64,000 nt of DNA from Prostheceraeus crozeri (lineage: Eukaryota > Platyhelminthes > Polycladida > Euryleptidae). Positions within the stretch are counted from its first letter, which is position 1; each line of letters opens with the position of its first letter. The stretch is from contig CAJQUW010001866.1 of NCBI GenBank assembly GCA_907163375.1, positions 62,001 through 126,000 of the forward strand, written 5' to 3'. Below the pieces are notes generated by a model. The model searched no databases and was not told the DNA's origin. It saw only the letters and a list, made by a program, of their open reading frames with translations. Shown here one piece after another: positions 12,280 through 24,840 of this stretch. The position numbers and the translations under genes were made by a program.

Positions 12280-13320
12280 TCCGGCGCGCCGGCGCGCTCG
12301 ATAAGCGAGATTTTCTAAAAATAGAACATATCCCGGCGCGCTTTGGCCTTTGATGAAGTACATTTTAGGATACTAAAAGGAGTAGTAACAAACAGTATAC
12401 TGTAGAGAGTACTCAATAATAATGATCAAAAAATATTAATACTACTGTTAAGTAACGAACACGGTTAAGTATGAGATATCATATAAATATCGTTACATTT
12501 TAACGATAGTTTCGGAAATAAATGAAAAATTTCCTTTTTTGACATCTAGTGACAAAAATCGTCAGCCGTATATCATAAACACTATCTACTCAGACAAACT
12601 CCATGAAAGAGACACGTTTCTATAGATACGGCGTAAATCAGTTCTGTGGAAATATGGTCTGTATCCTATTCGTTCGTGCAAATATAACGCAAAAAATATT
12701 GCGAATGAAAGGATGAAAACGTGCTCGTTCAAGTTAAATTACTGTGTTCGGTTACGGCGCGCATTAAACTCATCATGCGGATTTTTATTGAGTAGAATCT
12801 ATAAATAGAATTTGGTGCCGGCGCGCTTTAATCCGGAAGGATCTATAAAATGATTTTGCTCCCGGCGCGCCTTAGTCTGGGATAATCTATAAATAGAATT
12901 TGATGCCGGCGCACAATCCGGCGCGCTTGATGTAAAGATTCCAGTCAGGAGGCTTATCTTCTTGGGATGCACGAAATTTGGTAATGTGCAAGTCATATAG
13001 ATGGCCGCTTTGGCAGTTGTCTAGTTGTCTATCACACGGTAGAATATCTTTTGAGTGTCTTGGTTCTAGCATGGATTACATCACACATCGCATACAAGTG
13101 GCTGTGCAAATAGTGACATTTCATACATATGGAGATGCCAAAACGTAGAACACTTCTGTGACACGTGGCAGTGGCGCGATCCAAATTGTAGGGATAAAAA
13201 GTAATCCTCCGGAGCGCCCAACTGGACGAATCTCATAATACAGCACCACGCGCAGCGCTCCAAAAATAGAAACTGCTTCGGGAGTGAATCAACTGCCGCA
13301 ACATCCGGCGCGCTGTACGC
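12280..13320 (+). repeat. Array of TATA-like box plus GGCGCGC motif
   Basis: Seven CCGGCGCGC-type islands (near 12281, 12332, 12755, 12820, 12862, 12918, 13307) stand in otherwise AT-rich DNA. Three units of about 48 bp are tandem at 12796-12930: ATCTATAAATAGAATTTG, then after 4 bp the GGCGCGC core. Looser pairs lie near 12313-12340 and 13262-13315. Minus-strand frames through the region (12118-12363, 12799-12996, 13081-13434) are open by chance and share the repeat, so they are not called as genes. The array could be a small satellite, a multiplied promoter-like element, or transposon ends. Confidence 0.55.
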
Positions 13321-13434
13321 AAAAATTCTAACTGAATGAGAGAGTTGATTTGATATTCGTTTCCGATGCACTTGAGGAGAGACAAAAGTCTCTGAAATTG
13401 TGTTGGTTGGATTACACTTCTTTATATTCAACAA

Positions 13435-14360
13435 CTAAATTTGGAAACAATGATTTGTTGAACTTGATATTATGTAGGAAGTTTCATAGTTATTGGAACT
13501 TTCAGTGAAATCACACGTGATTTAAGTCCTAAACGACATCACTTCATCATTTCGCATTCTCGTCCTTTCCTTCCAGTCCGGCTTCAACACTCCATGCGTT
13601 GAAAATCTATCAAAGAATATACTAAATTTCTAGTAAATACAGTAGAATTAAGTTACTGAGTAAAGATGAACAGCTGATGCGTGATATGTTTACTCATTAA
13701 ATCCATGATGAGCTGTTGATATAGTGACATCACATAGGTCGGATGAGCAAAGACTTACACATGCAAAACACAATTAATTCTGATTATGTATCGACAAGAT
13801 ATCTCAACACAATTGGGGTTAACCTCAGCAGGCATATGCTAAGTGCAAATTAAAACACCAGGAATTTGCCAAGAACCTTTCATCAAAATGAACATGAGTT
13901 TAAGATCTATCCATCAATTATTGCGACTTTTGCTTCTCAAAAATCGTGTTGCTCTCTACGAATAAAAGAAAACACGAGGAAGGGGAAATTTTAAGAATCA
14001 CATGGCAAATCGAAAATTACTGTTTAACATATTAACACAGTTGAATTATATTATATTTGGAACAGATAAACAACCAGGAATGAAAAGATGAATGGAACAT
14101 GAATGACAGGAATAAAAGTACGTTGACATCGAACTCAGAATACACAGGACGCCAAAGACCAGTCGTGATTTCTACAATGGATTTTGCAACAGATTTACAA
14201 CAAATTTGGACCGACATTTCCCGTTTTCCCGTGCACTTTCAGTCAAAATGACTTTCATTGGAAATCTTTTCTATCGATGACAAATTCAAATACTATAGAA
14301 TCAAATTACTACAAGAATGTAAAAGCCTAGATAACCTTTACCACTGTTCAAGTTGATGTC
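13435..14360. other. No gene seen
   Basis: AT-rich sequence without trusted coding frames, splice-bounded exons or repeat ends. Confidence 0.5.
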
Positions 14361-14669
14361 ATGAACTGGAAGCTTGTCGGCGTCCCCATTTTCTTCCTCC
14401 AGACCATTTTCTTCACCTCCCAAACATTGCTGCATTTTCACGAGTCGATTAATCGACCTGCCAACGAAAATGAAAGAATCAACCGTGCTCGTGTGACAAT
14501 CGGTCACATATACAGAAGTTGCTCATATTTTGCGTTTTCCGTCATATTTGTCACAATAGCAGGCTATAATTTCGTTGGTAAATATTACATTTTCCTGACA
14601 TGTCTCGCCGTACAGGAACTCCAATTTAGCAGAAACCATAGAGTACTCTATGGCAGAAGCAAGATGTAA
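14361..14669 (+). CDS. Possible membrane protein ORF, 102 residues
   Basis: The frame starts at ATG 14361 after an in-frame stop. It has two hydrophobic stretches, about residues 5-24 (LVGVPIFFLQTIFF) and 57-83 (YFAFSVIFVTIAGYNFVG), with a polar loop between. GTAAATAT at 14580 could be a splice donor just after GYNFV, in which case the next piece might be 14814-15068. ATTAAA occurs at the stop. No family recognised. Hydrophobic frames arise easily in AT-rich DNA, so this is weak. Confidence 0.25.
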   Translation: MNWKLVGVPIFFLQTIFFTSQTLLHFHESINRPANENERINRARVTIGHIYRSCSYFAFSVIFVTIAGYNFVGKYYIFLTCLAVQELQFSRNHRVLYGRSKM

Positions 14670-14813
14670 TTAAATGGTTTTTGTGTTTGCGACCTAATAA
14701 TGTTATCCGATGTCTATGTTTGCGACTTTCATGTAACGTGGCATGGAGTAAGACAGTGATACATCGTCTTCAAATCATGCAAATGCATGTATAGAGTAGG
14801 TGCAACTCTATGA

Positions 14814-15068
14814 ATGCATTATCTGGTCCTCACCATGGTCCTCACACATGAAAATCACAAAAATCATTTTATGATTCGATTCGCGAATTGCGACACGACT
14901 ATTCTTATATATATCCTTTTGATTCTACCACTCAAATTTACCAATTTACTCAAATACGGTGCAGAAACAAGACTGCAAAGGCAAGGTGAATTATTAGAAA
15001 TTCAATCAAGTTCGAATAACCAAATGCGCGGTTTATCTACAAACACACAAATGCCAGACTGCCAATAG
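14814..15068 (+). CDS. Possible membrane protein ORF, 84 residues
   Basis: The frame has one strong hydrophobic segment (TTILIYILLILPLKF, about residues 28-42), followed by a polar tail (RLQRQGELLEIQSSSNNQ). It could be the second exon of the ORF at 14361-14669 or a chance frame. No domain recognised. Confidence 0.22.
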   Translation: MHYLVLTMVLTHENHKNHFMIRFANCDTTILIYILLILPLKFTNLLKYGAETRLQRQGELLEIQSSSNNQMRGLSTNTQMPDCQ

Positions 15069-15090
15069 GGCAGGGGGAAATCCTGCCCTA
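15066..15090. repeat. Perfect 9-bp hairpin
   Basis: TAGGGCAGG at 15066-15074 pairs with CCTGCCCTA at 15082-15090 across a 7-nt loop, right after the stop of the preceding frame. Role unknown. Confidence 0.5.
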
Positions 15091-16365
15091 AAATTGCTTT
15101 GTACGTACTTAATTTAGCCTAATGTGTGGGATAATGAGAAATCCTTTTGTGCAACACTAAACTGGTGTGCTCTCCCGCACAGTGTAAATCTTCGGTGAAA
15201 ATAGTTTTATGTAGGATCTTTGTGACTTAATTCTGCCGTTATTTTCAAAGTCGCGTTTCATATTCTTGATTATGAGCCGAATTTTGACGTCAAATCAGTG
15301 GCAATCATCTGTACTTGTGTTCCAGCGATCAGGATCAATCGATTAATTCGCACTTTCTTTATAATTCTAATTGTTTAATTAAGATTCCACTGAATCTCAG
15401 TCGAGAGACTGTCCACCATTTACTGTCATGTTCCCTTCCTCTACATATGTCTATTATCATCCGCCCTATCTAGAGCATAGAGTATGGTAAAGTGTCGACT
15501 CAAAAAGCATCTGTAAAAATCATTTTTTGTGGAGATTACGTTCCCGTGGTCCAAAAAATTATTTGAGCAGTTTTTAGAAAAGACAAAATTTTGCAAATTT
15601 ATATTATCGAGATGACGCCCCAATAAAAGTAGTATGAAATATGTTGTATATCAATAGGTATGAATATTTGCTAATAATCATCCTAACGAATCAGAAATCA
15701 AGCTGATTATCAAGGGAATTTCATGATCCGCATTATAATGGAAGTCTTCATGAAAAAATCGCGATATTATTCTTGCTTTCTTACTTACTCTATGCTATGA
15801 AGCAGGTAACTGTGAAAATTCTCCTGTGTCACGGTTTAAGAAATTTATGAAAATAAGTTTTCGATGCTTAATAAAATCTGTGATCGAATTCATTGCGCTG
15901 AAATGCTCTTGCATATGAATCAAGCGTCCGATTCATATTGTACAGGCTACATTGTCCCTTTTTGTATCGAAAGTGCACTAATTTTAACCTGGATGAGCAC
16001 CCACTGCACTTTCATATAAATCCATAATTTTGTTGAAAACACGATTTGTCAAATTATAAGTTTTAATTATGATGTCATCCTCACGCAATGACGGAATGAA
16101 AAAGTAGAATTACAAAGATTAATAATGTAAAAACATAATATCTGTCTTCATCACGCAAATAGCACACCGTAGCTCTCAGATGTCATGGCAGGACCAAAAG
16201 ATAACCTCAAGCCATATACACGTATCAGACGAACAAAGACCCAATATTTCCCAAATTGATCAGTCTCTAAGCAACACAGCTGTTTACAATGTCAAAAATA
16301 TATATCCATCTTATCAACATACACTGACGATGAAGTCAGCAGTATAAACTTGAGCAGGAATATAT
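15091..16365. other. No gene seen
   Basis: AT-rich spacer. Short frames only, no recognisable repeat ends. Confidence 0.5.
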
Positions 16366-16724
16366 TTACGATGGTGGAGAGGCCACCCAGAAGACGAATT
16401 TCGTGGGGGTCAATACTTCAGTGGGAGATACACTTCTCAAATGAGTTGGTGAGACAATGCTTATTGTCGTTAGAGGCATAATATCAGTTATAAGAGTTGA
16501 TGCATCAGCTGCTAGTTCAGCAACAGGTAGAAGATTGAGTGCGCCAGACTCGATCGCCCCTAAAGGTGGCCATAGGAATGACGATAACATTCCAAAAAAC
16601 GACATGGACATGTCCCGATAGATGGGAGATAAAGCTGTAGCTGTAAACAGCAGCAGCGGTATCTTGTAGGAGCGCTTTTGATTGTCAGCAGATTCAGAAG
16701 GTTGAAATAGTTTCCCCAGCGCGA
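16366..16724 (-). CDS. Candidate terminal exon, unknown protein
   Basis: On the minus strand a pyrimidine-rich acceptor ending ATCTATTTTCAG precedes 16724. The frame then stays open for about 119 codons to the stop at 16366-16368. The peptide has a hydrophobic middle (SFFGMLSSFLWPPLGAIESG, LLPVAELAADASTLITDIMP) and ends FVFWVASPPS. Upstream exons are not identified. The open frame in the track extends further upstream through the presumed intron, but the acceptor suggests the real start is at 16724. No family recognised. Confidence 0.35.
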
Positions 16725-16933
16725 CTGAAAATAGATAGAAAATGTTGTGAGACTGATAATTAAGAGTAGACAAGTAAGCAGAGAGGCTACACTGCAAGCA
16801 GATCAACGGCGGTAATGAGTTGGCAACGAGTGCATTGTGATAAAATGACACTTTCATTCTTCTAGAGAAACTATGATCGATAATTTGAGAATATCTTGAA
16901 TTTATCTTGAGCATCTTGAATTTTAAGGCATAA

Positions 16934-17053
16934 CCATCAGACATAGAGAAGGCTGTCTGATATTTCTGCCCGCAAAATGCGCGCTATAATGCCATTGCAT
17001 GTTACTTTTTTTTTTTTTTTTTGTTTTTTTTGTGTGGTTTAAGGATAAAGTCT

Positions 17054-17101
<48 letters not shown>

Positions 17102-18141
17102 ATTTTTTTATTTTTTTTTTTTTTTTTTTTTTTTTTATTTGTATTGTTTTTTTTTTTTTATTTTGAATTTTTTTGCAGGAGAGATGAGAGGAAAGTAAGT
17201 GGAGGTTGGGGAGGAGTCCATGAATTACTAACAGATAATGGAGCGATAAGGAAATCTTTGATAGACATTCACTGTAGTCTATGAATGCCTACAGTCTCAA
17301 TAGTGGTAATTCATCAAAAGCTTGAAAGTTTATAAATGCTAACAATCCAAATAGATTTGAAATTCGGATTTCTAAATTCTATTCGGAAAAATCTAAATTC
17401 TACCTCGGTAATACAATTGCTGACAGCAGGCAGCAATGTAGGAATACCATGAGATTTCAAGGTAGGTGATGTACAAATCAGAGGCCGCGTTTGCAGTCGA
17501 CGATTAGTTCATTACTTGCCATATATCATGTGGTATATTTATTGTCTACTTATACATCTAGATCTATACATAGACTTCCTGCAAAATAACATCCGTCTAC
17601 AAATTTCTATGCTACAAGTATGTGAAAATGATGACTGCAATGTAATTGTTCCTGCTGACATCAACTATTATGACTTACTTTACTTTTTCTGCAAGACGTT
17701 TATTACTCTTTCTGCACCTTCACTTTTTTCTTGCTGTTCTAAATGTACATCAGTATCGCAGAGAAATGTGATTATTAAATATTATTGCACCACAGATTTA
17801 AAAATATAAGTAGACAATGTGTAGTTTGTCATTATACGACATTAGTCAACCGAAGATTTTGAAATATAAGTAGTTGATGGATATTTCAAATCTTTTTGAG
17901 ATGATGGAAATCCGAATTTCAGATATATTTGGATCACAAACATTCATAAACTTTCAAGGTTCGTTAATAGACTTCAGTGACTGTCCATAAAAGATTTCCG
18001 CATCTCCCCTTTTATCTGTTACTATAGTGATCAAAAATTCCAATATTCATAGACTTCTCACGAGTAACATGCAATGGCATTATAATGTAGATTTTGCGGA
18101 TAGAATTATCAGACAGCATCGGCTGCGTCTATGTCTGATGT
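16934..18141. repeat. 1.2 kb foldback structure with long inverted arms
   Basis: The left arm (about 16934-17400) matches the inverse of the right arm (about 17860-18141). Outer matching words include CATCAGACATAG, GCTGTCTGATA and AATGCCATTGCATGTTACT. Inner matching words include CTTGAAAGTTTATAAATG and GAAATTCGGATTTC, with their inverses on the right. The left arm is interrupted by a poly-T tract. Weaker similarity may run outward to 16850 and 18220. It could be a foldback transposon or a local inverted duplication. No target duplication is recognised. Confidence 0.7.
17006..17177. repeat. Poly-T tract of about 170 bp
   Basis: Near-continuous T with a few A, G and C interruptions, lying inside the left arm of the foldback structure. 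It may be a retroposon poly(A) tail read on the other strand, or an expanded homopolymer. Its exact length is prone to sequencing error. Confidence 0.8.
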
Positions 18142-18349
18142 TTCCGCTCTTGAAATCCATAATATGATGCTACATTCACCCATTCATTCATTTATGGATT
18201 CTCTAGCTAGAATGATGGACGACGGTTCATGGCCGGCTATCTGGTGCGATGAGAAAGCTATACGAAATTGGTGGGCAAGAAATGGTGCATCATGGGTATA
18301 CAATGGCGGGCAGAAATGCATTTCAACTTATTTCAATAATTTCTAGGAT

Positions 18350-19399
18350 CTCAATAGCCATCGAGAGTAACATACAATAACACATCATAATTCATTCTTT
18401 ATGAAACCATGTACATGCATGCACACTTGTATAACTTGTGAAACTGTAGAATTGTTTCCGCACGGCAAAACATAAAAAGTCTGCATAAATCGCAAAAAAA
18501 TAATTGAAGCATATCAGGACTTCTATCTACACTTTTTTCATGTCTATTTCAGATAGTTCCAAATCGATTTCAGATCTTTCCAACTGAATTTCAGACATTT
18601 CCAGATGGATTTCAAATTTCTCCAATTGAATTTCAACTATCTATTAACAATCTCAACTTAGAAGATATCTGAAAAAGGTGTAGTTCTGATAAACTTCACT
18701 AGGTATTATGTCCATGTTATCTTTTTGAAGAAATGAAAGTGCCATTTTTCGTTATGACAAAAACTCAGAGGTAATCCGAAGAATTTAAACAACTTATCCA
18801 ATTAATGCGCATCCTTCGAGTTAGCACAGAGAAGCAGCGCCACACTGATGTGCGTGCAAATCGAATATGTAAATTTCACACATCCCCATATCCTTAATTA
18901 CGGTGACAATCTATGATCATAATGAACTGTGAGAGAATTAGAACAAAACATTTTCTACTGATTGGACAACATAATAATTCTAAAAAAGTCCTCTGTCAAG
19001 TCAGTCCACCAAACCCCAAAGTAAGTTTAATTTCTGAGCAATCTGCTTAGAAATCATGTGCAGCAAAATCAACAACTTAGGTAGCAAAATGCTAGCATAG
19101 TATGAACAATACACAGAAAGCGCATTGAAGTTCCATTTTCTCAATTGCAAGTATTGTTATTCAAGGATGTATGTTGAAATATATTCAGCATAATTAATAG
19201 ATAGCGAATCTTTTTTCAGAGATGGTTGGACTATCTTGACCGAGGTAAGAACAACAACAATGGGTCTTAACACGTCTTACTTCCTGTGCTTGTGGCTATC
19301 AACCACGTATTTGAGAGTATTCCGGTACTGACAGATAACACTGCAAACGGGAGAGTAAATGGTGCAAATGTCCTAACCAGTGAAAAATCACAATGTCTA
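18350..19399. other. No gene seen; downstream flank of the host gene
   Basis: Presumed 3' flank or UTR of the minus-strand gene ending at 19400. A possible ATTAAA poly(A) signal on the minus strand lies near 19026. No other elements recognised. Confidence 0.4.
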
Positions 19400-21777
19400 C
19401 TAACGCGATCGAGGAATCCTGACAGCCATATTCACCATCGACACATTTGTCTCCTTCCTCTCCTCTTCAAATACAGGAACTTCCAAAGAATCGTCTCTTC
19501 TATAAATACGCAATCCATCCTCAGAAGAAGTAAGGCTAGCATACGAAATTTCATCGAGAAGACAATTATCTCGACTCTCTGTTCGAAGAACGGATCCGCC
19601 TGAATCTCTAGTCTTCCCTAAGGCATTATTTTCACTGTCTGACGAAGGTCTGTTGGAAACATTATTTTTAATTATTTTTGATTTCGGAGAAGGTGCAACA
19701 GTGGCTGTAGGAAGACGGGAAATGGTGTGCGAAGGAAAAGCCTCATTACGAAGCGAGGATGATGCGATTTCAGAAGAGTTGACATCGAGTTCTACTTGAG
19801 GGTTATCGATGTTGGCAGTTCCTCCTATTGTCCTGTTAAGAGCATCGACCGGTGTAGCTGGTTGGAGATTGATATCGGGAATACCAGCCGCTTTCTTCCC
19901 TTCCATAATTTGTGTCATACGCATACTTGGTGTGTCGGTTGAGTTCTTGACTGTTTCATTAGGGGCATCATGTCTAGAACGTCTACTCCATTGTCCATTA
20001 GTGGATGTTCCCACCGCAACTGGTACTTCACTAACTTCTTCCATAGCTTCATTTCCTGTCTTGTTCGTCTCGATGAACGCTGAAGAGAGAACTAGCGAGC
20101 TTTCGGGATCATCAAACCCACATTTCTCTTTGTTATACTTCTTATCAGAGTCAGACACATTTTCTCGGCTTTGTTGTACCTGCTTCACGCTTTCGGCAAT
20201 TAGAAGTTCCTCTTGATTTTGACTTTCTTCCATCATGTTTCCTACGTCTTCTCCACTTATTTGAATGGGCTTTCCTGTGTTTTCCTTCGCTTTCACATTA
20301 AGAGAAGCCTCTAGCAGAGGCAGAGTAATTTTGCCTGAGGTTGCACTTTCCTGAGCAGCCTTTCCGGAGCTAGGAATAACTTTTACAGCACTTGGACCAT
20401 CTAGATCAGCTTTTCTAGCGGTTAGAATAACCTTTCCAGAATTTGGACTGTTCTGGTCAGCTTTCCTTGCAGTAAGAATGACCTTTCCCGAATTTGGACC
20501 GTCTTTATCGCCTTTTCTAGCAGTTAGAACGACTTTATCTGCAGATGCACTATCTTGAGCCGATTTCTCTGTTGCTGGAATGTTTGTCCGACTGAATTTT
20601 GTATCCCCTAATGCTTCCGGAAATTCACTTGCTTGTCCAGCTCCCAAGAGAGGAATTCCCTGCTCTGTGAAAGAGGGTTCAAGCAAAGATGTCTTTGGGG
20701 AAGATACTGTTTCTCCAACTGGGCTCTTACTTCTTCTTGGTGATTTACCAAATGATCTTCTTGAATTTCTCTTAGGATCTGCGGTGGGTTTACTAATATG
20801 CGGCACAATTTCACTATTAGCATCTTCATCACCAATAGTCAAATTTATCGTTGTCTTCTCCTTCACTTTCGGCTCATTTCCTGATGTCGTAAGCTCCACC
20901 TTTGTTGTCACTCGTGACTCCTTCACTTCTGGCACTGACACTTCTATGCCTGAAACTACTCGTGGCTCCTGGAGTGCACTGATTTTCTTACTTCGTTCCT
21001 GAGAAACTTCAATTACACCAACTGTGTGCGTCAACAACTCCTTGCTGCTTTTTACTGTGAATTCTCTCCTGGTCGGAGTACTTGCTCCGATACTTATGTC
21101 TGGGGGAGTGTCGGGAGTAGCAGGTATTACGGCTAAAGATTTAGGCCGCACGATCTGAACATCCGGCGTTTGTGAAGCAACAATATACGCCTCGGGCGCA
21201 CGAAAAGGCTCAATCCTTTCCCTCAGCATTGATTCGACACTTCTGGCGGGTCGAGGTGGGGAAAAGAGACTGAGATCAGGATGCAAAGAGGTCAAGGAGA
21301 CACTTTTCTCTTTCGTATCAGTAGCTAAGGACTTTGATACTGTCATGGCGGCCCTGTATCTAGCATGAGGTTCATCTTTGTCCGATGACACAGTAATTGA
21401 CGAAGAAGAAAGAGGTCTGTCTGCATCGTTACCGGAAAATAATCGTCTCCGAAGCTTCACATCCTCCTTGTTTTCTTGTTCTTCAAAAGCTGTCTCAAGC
21501 AGTCGGAGATTATGGCGCAAACGAGAGACAGCTTCATCGTTTCCTGAGAGAGTTTTGGCTTGAGAAGGCGGAGTGCTGAACATTTCGTCGAATTCAGTGG
21601 AATAGAAATAAGTTTCTTCATCGTCCCCACCCTCAACGTCGATCTCTATAGATTTAGAAACGACAACGGCACCAGTGAGTGGATGGTTGGCATTTTCGGA
21701 AGATATTTTCAATTTCACTATGCGTCCATCATCCTCTTCGAACTGTTTCTGCACCACCTGCCCAGGTTGATGTGGAC
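19400..21777 (-). CDS. Terminal coding exon of long disordered host protein
   Basis: This is the largest host exon: 2.4 kb, about 792 codons, ending TAG. A strong acceptor (CTCACTCACTCGCGGTTGCAG) precedes 21777, and the exon enters in phase 1, exactly matching the exon at 22975-23034. It reads GPHQPGQVVQKQFEEDDGRI at the start. Most of the rest is low-complexity Ser/Pro/Lys/Glu. A 17-residue tandem repeat (GKVILTARKADQNSPNS-type) fills about 20300-20545 on the plus coordinates. A short helix-like segment (EAVSRLRHNLRLLETAFEE) lies near the start. The last residues are VRIPRSR. No folded domain is recognised. The protein is likely a scaffold or cytoskeletal adaptor-like disordered protein, but that is inference from composition only. 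Confidence 0.85.
20300..20570 (-). repeat. 51-bp coding tandem repeat (17 residues)
   Basis: Successive units read DKVVLTARKGDKDGPNS, GKVILTARKADQNSPNS, GKVILTARKADLDGPSA and a decayed VKVIPSSGKAAQESATS. Units match at DNA level in 51-bp steps with mostly third-position or conservative changes, so the frame has been kept under selection or is recent. Confidence 0.8.
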
Positions 21778-22974
21778 CTGCAACCGCGAGTGAGTGAGTG
21801 AGACACGACACGCGTGAGCTGAAATTCAAAACATCACGCTTTTCCCACGAATACATGTAGGCCTACGTTGATGATAGATTATACTCACAGAATACATGCA
21901 AATGAAATGTCGAAAAAAGTAAGCTAGGATATTTTCCCATTAAAGTTCTGTAACATTTAGGCAACTAGAAATGTCTTGATGATATGATGCTAACTTTCCA
22001 GTATTTACAAGCACCTAATTTGATTGAGAATCCAGAAATTTGGTAATGAATGCAAAAAGCCATTCATCTCCCGAAATAGCATAATTTTAAGAAAAATATT
22101 TTAAACACATACAAATGGCCGCCTGATATCTCGGGTACAAACCTTTGCCAATAGTAGAATGCTTCATAGATGTTTAATAGCATTCCTTCATTGACAAGGG
22201 TCTGAACCCGAAACGTCCGTGTCATTTTTATGCGTAAATACATTTTGCTTTTGCTTGGCATTGCAATTTCAGGAGTTTGTTAGTTTCTTTTGTCTTTATT
22301 ACGAAATGATGGACCTCCCGCTCTCTGCCAAATCATGAATTTAAGCAAACATTTTCAGTCAACTTATTTTCGTTCCAATACCTGGTTTCGAGGTCTTATT
22401 ATTCTACCATTGATATCTTACACGTTCTAAGTGTACTACCTTGCTGTACTTGCAAATTCTGTTTATTGTATTCTTCATATCATATAAAATGATAGGTCAT
22501 CAACGAATTGCTCGACAAGTTTCTTTACTCGTCAGAGCAAGCTTAATTTCCTGCATTGACAACTCTGTTAAGATCCGAGCTTGAGATAAAATACTTTGGT
22601 GTCAAGGTTTGTGGCTTCTAAGAGATTTTACCAAGTTTGCACTTACTTACGACACTTTTTAGATTCAAAGTGAAAACTGAATCAGAATGCGTGATAAACA
22701 AGAGTGAAGCATGAATAAGTATTGTCCAGACTACATGACATCACCATCATTTAGTTGTTTCCGAAATATACAAGTCGTTGCTTTTCACATTTCAAAATTC
22801 GCCGTTTATTATACTCTATTTTGATACTCTTATCTGCGTCTTCCCTATGATTTTCTCTCACTCCATTCCGTTCTATTGTCGATCCTCTTTCTGTCTTCGC
22901 AGCGTTGATGACCGCAAATGAGAACTATAATTACTACCATCACGCGAAGAACAATTACCATCTTTTGTACATAC
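21778..22974. other. Intron of the host gene
   Basis: Lies between two phase-1 exons. It carries a Penelope-tail-like motif at 22192-22220 and nothing else recognised. Confidence 0.6.
22192..22220 (+). repeat. Hammerhead-like Penelope-tail motif (decayed)
   Basis: TTGACAAGGGTCTGAACCCG followed by AAACGTCCG. The GGGT-CTGA-ACCC stem followed by CGAAACGTC matches stem II plus the conserved GAAA of hammerhead motifs found in Penelope-like elements. The leading core (family CTGANGA) is decayed to TTGACAA. Probably a relic, not an active ribozyme. Confidence 0.45.
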
Positions 22975-23034
22975 CTGCAATCTCAACGGCGGATCTTCCC
23001 AATGACACTGGAGATATCTGTGTCGCTCTCATGT
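22975..23034 (-). CDS. Internal host exon, 60 bp
   Basis: It is bounded by acceptor TTTTCATTTCCAG (minus) and donor GCAG|GTATGT. It enters and leaves in phase 1 and reads NMRATQISPVSLGRSAVEIA between the flanking exons, with no stop. The perfect phase fit with both neighbours is the main evidence. No domain. Confidence 0.8.
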
Positions 23035-24840
23035 CTGGAAATGAAAACAGGGAATCACGTTAATCTTTCATTGCTATAAATATTCATCAACTAAAGCAAT
23101 TATTTAATCTAATAACTATATTCAATAGATAAAAGCAACATAATTTCCCCTTAGATGCATATGGTGGCAATCCAAAAGTTGCGAGCCGTATCTAGATGCT
23201 GTTCTAGCAGGAAGGATAAATTAAACGTCAAGTATGGTGTCCTGATCTGAATGCATATAATGCCACATAATTCTTCAGACGGATTTTAACCTAACTATCA
23301 AACAGCTCTGCGGGAATAATCAAGCAATATTCTGTTTGAGAAAAGTAATTAATTCTTACACCTGATGATTGGCAAAGATGATACAAACGCTGAACATGTC
23401 CTTCATTTCTTCAATTGCATTTAAATTTCATTATTATACTGCTATAATTGATTACCAATCATTATTGTCACATAAGGGCGAATAAGGCATTCGCTTACCA
23501 TCCTTTTAATGGATGTGTGCAGCCAGACATGGGAATCCAGAATGCACGGTAAAATGCTATCTGTGTACAATGCCTTATTTTGTAGCCAACAACATTGCAG
23601 CAAGTACAGACGTTATATGTAATAAACCACATTATCTGTTTGAGGTTTGCTGCGTCAATATATTCGCATATTTAGATATTTTAAATTATTAGTAATGCTT
23701 TAAAATCATCACATCATTTCGATAACAAAAATATTTAACCTTTTATTGTAATCAGAGAGATTGTGTTGAGGTCGGTCATATTTCAGGTTTTCATCGCATA
23801 CAGAATACTTCAACTGTAAAATAGCAGTTATTTTTAAATCGACGTTCATAGGGCATTAATTGAAATTTCGGAAGCAAAGAGATATTACGAAAAAATAGTT
23901 ACATTTGATAGCCAATTGCACGTTTCTGTCCCTGAATCATTGAAGCTAAAAAAATTGAACGCAAATTGAACGTTCAAAGCATCGTGTGAGGCTGCTATTA
24001 TTATTTATAAAAAGCTTGTTTCTTTGCTTGAAATGAGGTTTTTGACAACGTCTGACAATAATTTTCTCAACGTTTCTCGAAAAAATATTTAAAAGAAATG
24101 TGTCAGCTATGATACGATCGGGACAAAATGGATCGATATAGAAAGGAATTTTCATAGAACCCGTCCAAGCAAAGTCAGTAAATGACAAAGGATATTGCAG
24201 TAACATACAATGCCACGATATGTATTATGCAATTGTTTGTTGAGAACTTATCGAGTCAACATTCCGCTGACTAGTTCAATGAACAATTGATTATGGGAAA
24301 ACTAGAAGTAAATCGACAAATAAATGGAATATCTCTTACACTGTTTATAGCTTATCAATTCCAGGTTATCGTGACTTAGTAGCTCAATCAGCCAGCCTAG
24401 GAGTCCGACTGAAATTTAGTTCATTTGGATCTACTGTTGGTAGCTTATATTCCCAGTAATGTGATTTCTTTACTTATCACATATTATAAATTCTGAAGCA
24501 TTTTTTCACATTGCGCATTAATTGTGCATTGTAATATTTTACTTTGCATACCAGTATAAGTATTAGCAGCACTGCGATTTACACATGAGTTGATGTACGG
24601 TATATTAGTGAATCACAGAAATTAGTCTTAATAGAGCGGCAGAGCTGACTCGGCAGACCTTCGGATATGCTATCATTGCGTCCTACTTGATATCATGGTA
24701 TGCTTGTATATTGGTACCTCGTTCGTTTGATCAAAATGCTCTGGGCTGCCGGTCTATAATATCTATTTGTCTGAGAAAGAAAGCCTTTCTGTTTATTTAA
24801 AAGACATTCAAAAATTATTAAGAAGACAAACTTCAGTTCA

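Noticed and set aside
13081-13434. 117-codon minus-strand frame
   Set aside because: No motif, no splice support, and it overlaps the GGCGCGC array.
17021-17284. 87-codon plus-strand frame rich in Phe
   Set aside because: It is a translation of the poly-T tract.
19809-21002. Plus-strand frames of 135 and 140 codons
   Set aside because: Shadows of the terminal host exon.
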